Shown: piece by piece, positions 36,710 through 45,723 of the stretch
Numbering within the stretch: the stretch's first letter is position 1
Layout: the number at the start of each line of letters is the position of its first letter
NCBI GenBank assembly: GCA_014360005.1
Contig: JACIYI010000005.1
Coordinates: 140,472 to 204,471 of the forward strand
DNA: 64,000 nt
Reading direction: 5' to 3'
From: Candidatus Aminicenantota bacterium
GTDB taxonomy: Bacteria; Acidobacteriota; Aminicenantia; Aminicenantales; Saccharicenantaceae
Translations under genes and position numbers: made by a program
Notes under the pieces: model-generated
Seen by the model: the letters and a program-made list of their open reading frames with translations, nothing else
The model's database searches: none
What the model was told of the DNA's origin: nothing

Positions 36710-38371
36710 TCAGTCAGTCCCCGGCCTTTGAAAGGAGCTATCGGGCTTGAACTGGGGAATTTTATCCTGCCGGCCCAGAAGCTCGATGATTTCCCGGGCC
36801 CAGCGCAGCAGCTGCAGGGCCCCGCTCATATCCCAGTCTTCCTGGTATTCATCCGTAACCTGATGGTAATGGAATTTCTGGTACTCCTCGGCCTTTCTTA
36901 AGACTCTATCCGGGTCCGGGCCCCTGGCCACCACCCCCTCGTGCAACCAGACCGCCGGAATACCGTGACGGGCAAAACTCAACTGGTCGGAGCGAAAGAA
37001 AAAGCCATAATTTCCGCCCCGCTCTGCTGTATAGCGGTAGCCGAGCTTTTCGGCTGCCTGACGACAGAGGTCATCCAGGTCGGAAAAGCGAGCTCCGATT
37101 CCATAGACATCCTCGGTTTCGCCCCAGACATTGGTCATCTCAAAATTGATGTTGGCCAGCACTGAGGAATTTGGGACCGGAAGATGGGCAGCCAGGTAAT
37201 CCGAGCCGAGCAGGTTCTGTTCTTCGGCGGTTACGGCCGCAAAGACCAGGTTGACCGGCAGGTCGCCCCTGAACTGGGAATAATAACCGGCCAGGGCCAG
37301 CAGGCAGGCGGTGGCCGAACAATTGTCAACCGCTCCGTTATACACCTGGTCACCCTGGAGATTGGGGTCCTTGCCCAGGTGGTCATAATGGGCCGAAATA
37401 ATCACATATTTATCCCGGGCTTCTGGCCTGAGGCTCTTGAGCCAGCCAACCACGTTGGCCGCCGCCACCTCCCGGAAAACCGGTTGCTGCCTTACCCGGA
37501 CCGACAGTCCCAGCGGTTTCGGTCTAAAGTCGGGTGTTTCCGCCTCAGCCAGAAGTTTTTTCCGGTCAAGCCCGGCCGCGGCCAGTATTTTTTCGGCCAG
37601 GGTCTGACGAACCCAGCCCTGAAAATACAGGCTTCTTTTCTTTTCCGGCAGGAAAAAAGATTCCTTGGCCCAGGAGTTGCGGACGACACTCCAGCCGTAG
37701 GTGGCCCCTTTATCGTTATGAATAATCAGGACTCCAGCCGCTCCCAGCTCGGTGGCTTTTTCGAACTTATAAATCCACCGGCCGTAGTAATTCATATCTT
37801 CTCCGTCAAAGATGCCGCCGGGATAATTTCCGGGTTCGTTGATTTCCACCAGCAGCACCTTGCCCCTGACCTCAAACTCCTTGAGGTCATCCCAGTTGCG
37901 CTCCGGGGCCTGAATCAGGTACCCGCCATAGACCAGTTCAGCGGTAACTTCCCGTGGACAATCCTGTCTTTCGCTCTTGATGACAAAGTCTTCCAGCAGC
38001 ACCGGGGTCGGGATTTCAGCCGAATTGAGGCCAGGAGCAGGGATAAATTCCAGGGTGGCCTGGGGGTCCGGCTGCGCCCCGACCAGGGTGAATTCCTGGC
38101 GATAATTCTGTCCGAAGAAGGGTTGCAACCCAAACTGCCTGAAAAAATCTTCCTGGTAGGAGGCCGCCAGCTCAATCCCCCGGCTGCCGAGACCCCGGCC
38201 TTCATAGATATCATCAGATAGAATCCGGATGTGGGCCAGAAGCTCCTGGGCCGTGATTTCGGCCAGCGGCTTTTCCCCCCGGCAGGCAGGAAAAGACAGA
38301 AGCAGAAAAAACATCATTAGCAATAAAGAGAAAACTCCGATACCTGGTTTATTTTTCGGATTAAAACTCAT
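36710..38371 (-). CDS. M28-family metallopeptidase, probably lipoprotein or secreted
   Basis: The protein has 553 residues. An ATG with AGGAGG five bases upstream is preferred to a GTG six bases earlier. The signal sequence ends at SFPAC, an imperfect lipobox. A PA-type insert (about 90-290) is followed by the M28 catalytic domain with IISAHYDHLG, GAVDNCSA, TAEEQNLLGS and a C-terminal ligand His in RHGIPAVWLHEG. These match zinc aminopeptidases of family M28 (PDZ-less, PA-containing). It lies downstream of the hppA terminator on the same strand. Confidence 0.88.
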   Translation of the reverse strand: MSFNPKNKPGIGVFSLLLMMFFLLLSFPACRGEKPLAEITAQELLAHIRILSDDIYEGRGLGSRGIELAASYQEDFFRQFGLQPFFGQNYRQEFTLVGAQPDPQATLEFIPAPGLNSAEIPTPVLLEDFVIKSERQDCPREVTAELVYGGYLIQAPERNWDDLKEFEVRGKVLLVEINEPGNYPGGIFDGEDMNYYGRWIYKFEKATELGAAGVLIIHNDKGATYGWSVVRNSWAKESFFLPEKKRSLYFQGWVRQTLAEKILAAAGLDRKKLLAEAETPDFRPKPLGLSVRVRQQPVFREVAAANVVGWLKSLRPEARDKYVIISAHYDHLGKDPNLQGDQVYNGAVDNCSATACLLALAGYYSQFRGDLPVNLVFAAVTAEEQNLLGSDYLAAHLPVPNSSVLANINFEMTNVWGETEDVYGIGARFSDLDDLCRQAAEKLGYRYTAERGGNYGFFFRSDQLSFARHGIPAVWLHEGVVARGPDPDRVLRKAEEYQKFHYHQVTDEYQEDWDMSGALQLLRWAREIIELLGRQDKIPQFKPDSSFQRPGTD

Positions 38372-38401
38372 CACCACCTCCTGTTCCAGGCTGGCTGCAA
38401 T

Positions 38402-38448
38402 AAAAAAAGGCTCTGGCTCGTCTGATATCCACCTTTCGAGCCAGAGCC
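38402..38448 (-). terminator. Intrinsic terminator downstream of hppA
   Basis: On the minus strand a perfect 12-bp stem (GGCTCTGGCTCG / CGAGCCAGAGCC) with a 16-nt loop is followed by seven T. It lies only 30 nt before the M28 start, leaving little room for a separate promoter, so attenuation or read-through is possible. Confidence 0.88.
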
Positions 38449-38505
38449 TAATTTACTAATTTTCGAGCCCGAAATCCACCCGTTTTTTTCCTGACCGCTC
38501 AGCTT

Positions 38506-38529
38506 ATATATGAACGGTTGTTCATATAT
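38506..38529. repeat. Perfect A+T-rich palindrome abutting the hppA stop codon
   Basis: ATATATGAAC, GGTT loop, GTTCATATAT: a perfect 10-bp inverted repeat directly after the hppA stop. There is no T tract adjacent. It may be an mRNA 3' stabilising hairpin or a protein-binding site. Confidence 0.6.
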
Positions 38530-40716
38530 TTATTTAATCAGGGAAAAGGCCACCGTCAGACCGGCCATGACTATGGAGACCATGCTCATCAACTTGATCA
38601 GGATATTAAGGCTGGGACCGGAAGTATCCTTGAAGGGGTCGCCGACCGTATCCCCGACCACGGCTGCTTTATGGGCGGTTGAGCCTTTGCCCCCGAGGTT
38701 GCCTTCTTCGATGAATTTCTTGGCGTTGTCCCAGGCTCCACCGGCATTGGCCATAAACACGGCCAGCACAAAACCGGTAGTGGTGGCTCCGATCAGCAGA
38801 CCCATGACCCCGCCCACACCCAGCAGCAGGCCGGTGGCCACGGGAACGATGATGGCTGCCAGCGACGGTACCATCATAGCCTTCTGGGCTCCCTTGGTGG
38901 AGATGGCCACGCACCGGGCATAATCCGGTTCAGCCTTTCCTTCCCAGACCCCGGGAATTTCCTTGAACTGGCGCCGGACTTCGTCCACCATCTTGCCGGC
39001 CGCTTTACCCACGGCCTGCATGGTCAGCCCGCAAAAAACAAAAGCCATCATCGACCCGATAAACATGCCCACCAGGACGATGGGGTTCATCAGGGTCACC
39101 CGGAAATAGTTCATGAAATCCAGAATGCCGGCTTTGGCCGTTTCTATGACGGTGCCATCCAGCAACTGGATGGTGTTCTGCCCGACACGCAGCAGACCGA
39201 CCTTTAGCTCTTCCACGTAGGAGGCCAGAAGGGCCAGGGCGGTCAGGGCCGCCGAACCGATAGCAAAACCCTTGCCGGTGGCGGCGGTGGTATTGCCCAG
39301 GGCATCCAGAGCGTCCGTCCTCCGCCGGACTTCCGGCTCCAGGTTGGACATCTGGGCGTTGCCGCCGGCGTTGTCGGCAATCGGACCGTAAGCATCAGTG
39401 GCCAGGGTAATGCCCAGGGTGGAGAGCATGCCGACGGCGGCAATACCTATACCGTAGAGGCCCTGTCCGACGTTGGTCAGGTTAAACCCGGAAGCAAAAA
39501 GATAGGCCAGGACTGTGCCGGCTGCCACCGCCAGCACCGGGATGGAAGTCGAAAGCATGCCGGTGCCGATACCGGAAATTATAACCGTGGCCGCCCCGGT
39601 GGTGGCGCTATGGGCTATCTTCCTGGTCGGCCTGAAAGAATGGGAAGTAAAATATTCGGTTGATTTACCGATGGCAATTCCAGCCAGCAACCCGGCCACC
39701 AGAGCCAGCCAGGTGCCCAGGGGCAGTTTTAGATAATGGATGACAAAATAAGAAATAATCATGATGAAAACCGAGCTGGCGTTTATGCCGCGGCTCAAGG
39801 CATTAATCAGGTCCTTCTGGGTAGCCCCTTCCCTGGTCCTAACCAGGAAAATTCCCAGGATGGACAGGATAGTGCCGACCGCGGCGATTACCATCGGAGC
39901 CACCACGGCATTGAGCTGCAGCGTTCCCCGACCGGCAAAGGCCGAAGCCCCCAGCGCGGCCGTAGCCAGGATGGAACCGGCGTAGGATTCATAGAGGTCA
40001 GCCCCCATTCCGGCTACGTCGCCCACATTATCGCCGACGTTATCGGCTATGACGGCCGGGTTCCGGGGATCATCCTCGGGAATGTTGGCTTCAACCTTAC
40101 CAACCAAATCGGCCCCGACATCGGCGGCCTTGGTATAGATGCCACCGCCCACCCTGGCAAACAGGGCCTGGGTGGAAGCTCCCATGCCGAAGGTCAGCAT
40201 GGTGGTGGTTATTATTATCAGATTATGCTCATCACCAATGGGATAGAAATGTTTTAGAATAAGAAACCAGAGGGAGATGTCCAGCAGAGCCAGACCCACC
40301 ACCGTCAACCCCATGACCGCCCCGCTGCGAAAAGCCACCTTAAGAGCGCTATCCAGGGACTGACGGGCGGCGTTGGCCGTCCGAGCTGAGGCGTAAGTGG
40401 CTGTCTTCATACCGAAAAAGCCGGCCAGCCCGGAGAAAAAACCGCCGGTCAGGAAAGCAACCGGGACCCACCTGTTCTGAACCTTGAGGCCGAAGGCCAG
40501 GATAGCCAGAATCACTATCAAACAGATAAAAACAATGACCACTACCTTGTATTGTTGCTTCAGGTAAGCCATAGCTCCCTTTCTCACGTAAGAAGCAATC
40601 GTGGCCATTCTTTCTGTGCCTTCGCTCTTTTTCTTCATCTGTTGATAAAAGAACCAGGCAAAAAACAGGGCCAGAATGGATGCGGCTGGAGCCAGCCAGA
40701 AAATAGAAGTTAACAT
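38530..40716 (-). CDS. hppA: Membrane-bound ion-translocating pyrophosphatase, K+-dependent type
   Basis: The protein has 728 residues and about 16 TM segments, with GGAGG before the ATG. The pyrophosphate site [18 protein letters not shown] and [17 protein letters not shown] is intact. The segment [11 protein letters not shown] carries Ala and Gly at the two positions that mark the K+-dependent subfamily; K+-independent enzymes have Lys and Thr. It hydrolyses PPi and pumps H+ or Na+ out of the cytoplasm; the ion cannot be decided safely here. Such pumps are common energy savers in anaerobes. It has its own promoter and terminator. Confidence 0.97.
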   Translation of the reverse strand: MLTSIFWLAPAASILALFFAWFFYQQMKKKSEGTERMATIASYVRKGAMAYLKQQYKVVVIVFICLIVILAILAFGLKVQNRWVPVAFLTGGFFSGLAGFFGMKTATYASARTANAARQSLDSALKVAFRSGAVMGLTVVGLALLDISLWFLILKHFYPIGDEHNLIIITTTMLTFGMGASTQALFARVGGGIYTKAADVGADLVGKVEANIPEDDPRNPAVIADNVGDNVGDVAGMGADLYESYAGSILATAALGASAFAGRGTLQLNAVVAPMVIAAVGTILSILGIFLVRTREGATQKDLINALSRGINASSVFIMIISYFVIHYLKLPLGTWLALVAGLLAGIAIGKSTEYFTSHSFRPTRKIAHSATTGAATVIISGIGTGMLSTSIPVLAVAAGTVLAYLFASGFNLTNVGQGLYGIGIAAVGMLSTLGITLATDAYGPIADNAGGNAQMSNLEPEVRRRTDALDALGNTTAATGKGFAIGSAALTALALLASYVEELKVGLLRVGQNTIQLLDGTVIETAKAGILDFMNYFRVTLMNPIVLVGMFIGSMMAFVFCGLTMQAVGKAAGKMVDEVRRQFKEIPGVWEGKAEPDYARCVAISTKGAQKAMMVPSLAAIIVPVATGLLLGVGGVMGLLIGATTTGFVLAVFMANAGGAWDNAKKFIEEGNLGGKGSTAHKAAVVGDTVGDPFKDTSGPSLNILIKLMSMVSIVMAGLTVAFSLIK

Positions 40717-40790
40717 CGCCTGCCTCCTGCTCAGACTGATATTAATGCTGGAGTTTGGTTAATTAGAACCCTTAAGAAATTTAAGCCGTA

Positions 40791-40819
40791 AATTTATCAT
40801 AAACAGAGCCAGGTGTCAA
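40791..40819 (-). promoter_or_regulatory. Promoter of hppA
   Basis: On the minus strand a perfect TTGACA, 17-nt spacer and TAAATT. The -10 ends 74 nt before the ATG. Confidence 0.75.
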
Positions 40820-41176
40820 AAGCCGCCAGCAGAGCTTGATGCCCTAACTCGCCTCAGGTCAGCACCATAGCCAGGAGAGGCGCTCTCTGGCCAAGTTCAC
40901 AGTGAGTGGGGTATATATTTTCCGTCCTGAAGGCTTTTTCTTCCTTTCTGTTAAGAGTTTCAACAAAATACTTAAGGGGAAAGACCTGTCTTGTCCATCC
41001 CAAAGCTGATGAACCTGGCTGCTTCTTCTGCTCCAACTAAGATGGCCGGACTGCCGCCCCTCCGCCTTTTGCAGATACCGCCCTTAAACTGGATACCATG
41101 TCTTAACCGGAAAGAATAAAGGATTTGATTTCGGCTGACCTTCCGGATAAATTATTATAATAGGGGGAAAAATAAG
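40820..41176. other. Divergent intergenic region
   Basis: A TATAAT occurs near 41156 in front of the DUF72 gene, but without a good -35. A 60-codon minus-strand frame lies here but has no ribosome-binding site or family signature. Nothing else is recognised. Confidence 0.3.
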
Positions 41177-41896
41177 GTGAGGCTGCATATCGGGACTTCG
41201 GGCTGGAGTTACCCCGGCTGGCGCCAGCGCTTCTACCCGCCGGATATAAAACCGGACGGCTGGCTCGAATTCTACGCCCGTCATTTTGATACCGTAGAAA
41301 TCAACATGACCTTTTACCGCTCACCCAAACCGGAAACTCTGCATAACTGGGTCGCCAAAACTCCGGAAAATTTTGTTTTTACCATGAAAGCCAGCCGGCA
41401 AATCACCCACCTCAAGAAGTTGCGAAAGGTGGAGCATGACCTGGAGCACCTGGCCTACCTGGCCCGGCAGCTCGGACCCAAAATGGGTTGCCTTCTCTAC
41501 CAGCTGCCGCCCTCGCTGACCAGGGACAACGAGCTGCTGGCTTCGTTTCTCAAAGTCCTGCCACCCGGCTTCAAGCAGGTTATTGAATTCAGGCATCACA
41601 GCTGGTACCACCCAGAAATATATGAATTGATGTCCCAGTTCGGGGTCATCTTCTGTGTGGTGTCCTCAGCCCGGGTCCCAGCCGAGGTGGTAGTGACCTC
41701 AGGGACAGCTTATTTCCGTTTTCACGGGCTGACTGGCGGTTACCGCTACCGCTATTCCGATGATGAATTAAAGAGATGGGCAGAGGTCATAGGCCGGACT
41801 GCGGTGGAAGAGTGCTTTGTTTATTTCAACAATGATTACCAGGCCCATGCCGTCTTCAATGCCCAGAAGCTGCGGGAGTTGCTAGCCGGGGTTTGA
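41177..41896 (+). CDS. DUF72 (YecE-like) protein
   Basis: The protein has 239 residues and a GTG start behind GGGGGAA. The N-terminus HIGTSGWSYPGW and the following F-Y-P, HFDTVEINMTFYRSP and FTMKASRQITH segments are the hallmark of the DUF72 TIM-barrel family. The C-terminal YFNNDYQAHAVFNA is also typical. Function is not established in this family. Confidence 0.93.
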   Translation: MRLHIGTSGWSYPGWRQRFYPPDIKPDGWLEFYARHFDTVEINMTFYRSPKPETLHNWVAKTPENFVFTMKASRQITHLKKLRKVEHDLEHLAYLARQLGPKMGCLLYQLPPSLTRDNELLASFLKVLPPGFKQVIEFRHHSWYHPEIYELMSQFGVIFCVVSSARVPAEVVVTSGTAYFRFHGLTGGYRYRYSDDELKRWAEVIGRTAVEECFVYFNNDYQAHAVFNAQKLRELLAGV

Positions 41897-42082
41897 GATA
41901 AGGAAATAATATTCGGAAGCTCTGGGTCGGCAGCCAGAAGGTCAACCTTCCGGGTCTTCTGCCCGGGACGCTTCCTGATTCCCGCTGGCCGATTAAAAGC
42001 TGGTCAGCTGCGGGAAGTCAGCCAGATTTATCCGTCCAGCCTGCCGTTCTCTAACTTACAGCCCCGGGTAGTTAAAGCCAGT

Positions 42083-42111
42083 TTGATTTTGGCGGTAAGA
42101 AAACTTAAACT
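42083..42111 (+). promoter_or_regulatory. Promoter of the DUF6305 gene
   Basis: TTGATT, 17-nt spacer, TAAACT. The -10 lies in TTAAACTTAGACT (42105-42117), identical to the segment in the M14 peptidase promoter. Confidence 0.55.
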
Positions 42112-42172
42112 TAGACTGTGAACAAGACCGGAAGAATAAAAGCGAAGAATAAATTCTGAGAGGAGCATAAAA

Positions 42173-42772
42173 ATGAGAAGATCAGTTGTGCTGATATTTT
42201 TATTAACAATTGGCTTGATAGCCCTGCCTGGCCTGAGGGCCCAGAAAGCCCCGTCCGCCAGTTCCCCGGTACTCCTGACCTCCTGCGGCCAGAGCCCCGG
42301 TCCAGCTATTATCAAGGTCATTCTGCAGAAGCTCAATGTGCCCTTCGATCTTGAACCCCTGGCTACCGCCTCCAGCCTGCAGAAAAAAAAGGAGGCCGGG
42401 CAGCCTTATGGTTCAGTTGTTATCGTCATGGGAGCCAGCCTCAAGGGAATGGGAGCAGCCGGCATTTCTATAGAGGATGAAATCAAGAGAATCAACCAGC
42501 TCATCCAGGAAGCCAGGAAGCAGGGTCTGACGGTTATCGGGGCCCACGTTGAAGGACTCAAGCGGAGGGCCCAGGGCGCGGCTGCCGGCGACACTACCGA
42601 CGAGCAGAGCATCGATGCCGTGGCCCCCCAGTCGGATATCCTGCTGGTCAACAAAGGGGGTAACTCCGACGGCCGGTTCACCACCATCGCCCGGAATAAA
42701 AATATCCCGCTGATAGAAGTAGAAAAGAATATAGACCTGCTGGAAGAACTCGGCAAAATCTACGGAAAATAA
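42173..42772 (+). CDS. Exported DUF6305-family protein
   Basis: The protein has 199 residues with GAGAGGAG before the ATG. A signal peptide (VVLIFLLTIGLIALPGLRAQ) precedes a compact alpha/beta domain. The pattern LLTSCGQSPG, VVIVMGASLKGMGAAG and NKGGNSDG resembles DUF6305. The family is of unknown function. Its promoter shares sequence with the M14 peptidase promoter, so it may be co-regulated with extracellular proteolysis. Confidence 0.72.
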   Translation: MRRSVVLIFLLTIGLIALPGLRAQKAPSASSPVLLTSCGQSPGPAIIKVILQKLNVPFDLEPLATASSLQKKKEAGQPYGSVVIVMGASLKGMGAAGISIEDEIKRINQLIQEARKQGLTVIGAHVEGLKRRAQGAAAGDTTDEQSIDAVAPQSDILLVNKGGNSDGRFTTIARNKNIPLIEVEKNIDLLEELGKIYGK

Positions 42773-42842
42773 GGATTCTTATCCAGTACTTCCACCAGGC
42801 TGCTCAACCGAGTCTGAACGCAGCAGTCAGCTCTTCTAATGC

Positions 42843-44924
42843 TTATTTCTTTTTAAGTTCTACCATTCCGGCCCTTTCCAGAGCCTTAAAATATTTCTCC
42901 ACTTCCAGCAGCGGAAGCGGTCCATATTCGGCCGAGGCGGCATTGCGGATTTCAAGGACTGATTTCTTCCCGTCGATAAAATTCCGCAGCTCAAACTCCG
43001 CCTGGTAGATCTGAGGGGCCAGCTGTAGATTCATCTCCCTCAGCCTGAGCATCATCGCCCAGGGATCGCCCTTGGCGGCCGCTGGTTTTCTGACCGGGAC
43101 GATTTTACTGAGTTTGACCTCAGCTGGAGTTAAAACCAGCTTTTCCGGTTTAACCCCCACCCGGAGACAGGCCTGCCGGTAGATGATCTCCAGTTCACCC
43201 AGCCAGGCTGCTTTTAGCTGGTCCAGGCTTTTTAATTTGGTGTCCCGCAGAACAGCAAACTCCCGGCCGGAACCGGCAAAAAATCCGGCTGAGGACAGGG
43301 CTTCTTTTTCCCTTGCCACCGCTTGCTCCACGATGTTAACAGCTTCTTTCCGGGCGGCAGCCAGGTTTTTGGCCCCGGCGGTGAGAATCATATCAACCGC
43401 CCGGCCTTTTTCTTCTCCCAGCCGCCCGAGCCCGCGGGAGTTCACCTCATTCAGGATGGCCCGGGCCTCTTCCGGCCCGGCGCTGGCCAGGAAAAGAGCA
43501 GAAGCCACGGTCAGGGTTACCACCCGTTTGAGCTGCGTGGAATCTGATTTATCCGGCAGGTCACCGCTGGTGTGGTACCACATGTCGGGCCAGCAGATGA
43601 ACATAACCGCCGGGACCTTAACCGCGCCGTCTATGAACACGATATGGTCGCTGCCGCCCGAGAAACGGTCTATGGTGTAATAAAATGGGTCGCGGCTTCC
43701 GGCCGGTGACAGCACCGAATAATCCTTCCAGCCATGGTCCTGGGCCAGCCGCTGGCTGGCACCCATCCATTCCACGAAAGAAGCGACCACATCGTTGAGA
43801 TAGGTCGGGAGAGAGTAAGGCGTTGTTTCCAGGCGGAAAGCGCTCAGGTTCTTGACCAGGGCTTCACCCACCATATCCTCGTTGATATTGGCGAAAAACC
43901 TTCTGGCGATTTCCGGGTATTTCAGAATATAGGCCCGGGTGCCCGAAATTTCCGGCACGAACAGAAACCGGATTGACCTCTTGGGGGCCGGAATGGTTCC
44001 GTCGGCTATCATCTTCTTAATCACCCGGCCGGCTTCCAGGATGGCCACGCAACCGGAGGCATCATCGTTGGCTCCCTGCTTGGCAAAACCTTCAAAAAGA
44101 TGGGCAGTCAGGACCAGTTCTTCCTCAGGTTTCTCACTGCCTCTTATCAGGCCCACAGCCATTTCTTCTTTGTAAGGCACCATCTGAGTTTTAACCCGGG
44201 CCCGGAGTACCACTTTGGTTTTTCTTTCCAGGGCCATTTTCATGTCAAAATAGGTTCTTTCTGAAACCATGAAAGCAAAGGTCGGCTTGTCCTTCTGACC
44301 CACCCTGATAGAATTCCAGCCGATCTGGTCTCGGTCAAATTCCGGGTGGCTGGAAGAGCAGCCGATAAGACCGACCGCCCCGTATTTTTCCACTGCCAGG
44401 CGGCGGGCCCTTTCGGGCGAACCGTAAACCAAGGCGATCTTGCCGTTAAGGTCTTTGTCTTTATAATGGTCCTCGCTGAAGCCGAGGCCGACATCAACCA
44501 GTTCGGCCGTAACCTCGGTTGAAGCACTGCCGGAGCACAGGACGGTCGGAATTTCCTTGAGGTCGGCAATTTTCTTCTTAACCGGCTCCACCACCCAGAG
44601 CTCGGCCTCCTCGGCATCCCAGGTTTTCTCACCGCGCACTGGCAAATTCACAATCTCGGCCTCATCAAACCCGTATTCTTTTAATTTTTCCAGGATGAAC
44701 CTGGTTTCATAATAGCCGCTGGCGTACTCTTCTGCTTTCCGGTTGCGGTTGACTCCGGTCAGGAAAATCTCATTCTGCAGGGCTAGCTCGCCGTTGGCTT
44801 CATTGATAATTTCCTGGAGAAGCTTCAGCGGCAGCAGGGTTCTGGGTAACTTTTCTTGCGGTTGAGCCAGGGTCACAGCAACCAGAAACAACACCATCAG
44901 CAAAACCGCCAGTTGTTTTTTCAT
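42843..44924 (-). CDS. Secreted M28-like peptidase with variant first metal motif
   Basis: The protein has 693 residues, a signal peptide (LAVLLMVLFLVAVTLAQ) and GAGGAG before the ATG. A PA-like insert spans about 120-240. The M28 core has GANDDASG, VPEISGT, NINEDMVGE and the final YHTSGDLPDK. The first motif, usually H-x-D, reads T-A-H-L-F-E, so the Asp two residues after the His is replaced by Phe. The C-terminal 190 residues are helical and end with a winged-helix-like segment. It probably acts as a periplasmic or secreted aminopeptidase; activity of the variant site is not certain. Confidence 0.82.
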   Translation of the reverse strand: MKKQLAVLLMVLFLVAVTLAQPQEKLPRTLLPLKLLQEIINEANGELALQNEIFLTGVNRNRKAEEYASGYYETRFILEKLKEYGFDEAEIVNLPVRGEKTWDAEEAELWVVEPVKKKIADLKEIPTVLCSGSASTEVTAELVDVGLGFSEDHYKDKDLNGKIALVYGSPERARRLAVEKYGAVGLIGCSSSHPEFDRDQIGWNSIRVGQKDKPTFAFMVSERTYFDMKMALERKTKVVLRARVKTQMVPYKEEMAVGLIRGSEKPEEELVLTAHLFEGFAKQGANDDASGCVAILEAGRVIKKMIADGTIPAPKRSIRFLFVPEISGTRAYILKYPEIARRFFANINEDMVGEALVKNLSAFRLETTPYSLPTYLNDVVASFVEWMGASQRLAQDHGWKDYSVLSPAGSRDPFYYTIDRFSGGSDHIVFIDGAVKVPAVMFICWPDMWYHTSGDLPDKSDSTQLKRVVTLTVASALFLASAGPEEARAILNEVNSRGLGRLGEEKGRAVDMILTAGAKNLAAARKEAVNIVEQAVAREKEALSSAGFFAGSGREFAVLRDTKLKSLDQLKAAWLGELEIIYRQACLRVGVKPEKLVLTPAEVKLSKIVPVRKPAAAKGDPWAMMLRLREMNLQLAPQIYQAEFELRNFIDGKKSVLEIRNAASAEYGPLPLLEVEKYFKALERAGMVELKKK

Positions 44925-44957
44925 GATTAACTCCTCAAAATAAGATATAGGCAGTAA

Positions 44958-44986
44958 ATTCTATATATTGATAAACGAATTTGCAA
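44958..44986 (-). promoter_or_regulatory. Promoter of the variant M28 gene
   Basis: On the minus strand TTGCAA, 17-nt spacer and TAGAAT. The -10 ends 33 nt before the ATG. Confidence 0.65.
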
Positions 44987-45086
44987 AATAAATGTTTTTC
45001 AGCTACAGGCCGGCCTGTCAATTTCATTTTCATTCTGTTAGAATATTGGTCAGAAAATAAGTAAAATGGATGAGGCGGAATAAGAA

Positions 45087-45698
45087 ATGATTGCTACCTC
45101 TACTGCCCTGAATATTGTGACCGCCCTTCTGGCCATCAGTGTCTTGTGGCTGATTTACATTCTTTTCCGGGGCCATACCGAGAGCCTGGTCCGGACCATA
45201 ATCATCATTGTGCTGCTGGGCATAATCCTGGGTTATCTCCAGACCACCAAGCTGACGGTCCTGAGCTTCAAGGCTATCAAAAACGACCTCTTCCCGCCCA
45301 ACATACCGCAGTACCACTACACTGTCAGCGAGTCGGATAACCTTTATTCCCATAGAACCATCTACAGCTTCATAAGTGGCGACCCGCTGGACTCGACCTC
45401 AACCATGACAGCGCCTCCTGAACTGAAGCTGGTAATGGACCCCAACGGCCGAACCTTCACCCTGGAAGACCCCGAATCTCTCAACCTGGTCCTCGACCAG
45501 CTCCAGCTGCCCCGGGTGAGTCACGGAGTTAAAGAATTGGTTGCCATCACCGGGAAGCAAACTGACGTCGGCGTTTACCGCTGGGATGACTACCCACTGG
45601 GGACGCTGATTGTGGAAAGGACCCTTTTCCAGCAGAAAAATACTATGCAGAGTTATAATGCCATTTCCAGAATAATCGTGGATAGCCGCAAGTACTGA
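45087..45698 (+). CDS. Membrane protein with extracytoplasmic domain, unknown family
   Basis: The protein has 203 residues. Two hydrophobic segments (about 6-27 and 36-53) are followed by a soluble domain of about 150 residues with no motif that I recognise. It is 25 nt upstream of the DctM-like permease and therefore likely belongs to the same operon. It could be an accessory or substrate-capture component, but that is inferred from position only. Confidence 0.6.
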   Translation: MIATSTALNIVTALLAISVLWLIYILFRGHTESLVRTIIIIVLLGIILGYLQTTKLTVLSFKAIKNDLFPPNIPQYHYTVSESDNLYSHRTIYSFISGDPLDSTSTMTAPPELKLVMDPNGRTFTLEDPESLNLVLDQLQLPRVSHGVKELVAITGKQTDVGVYRWDDYPLGTLIVERTLFQQKNTMQSYNAISRIIVDSRKY

Positions 45699-45723
45699 AC
45701 GAGCCAGAAGGAGAAACAAACCA

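Noticed and set aside
37184..38221. 345-codon plus-strand frame
   Set aside because: It is the antisense shadow of the M28 peptidase gene.
40854..41036. 60-codon minus-strand frame upstream of DUF72
   Set aside because: No ribosome-binding site and no recognisable family.
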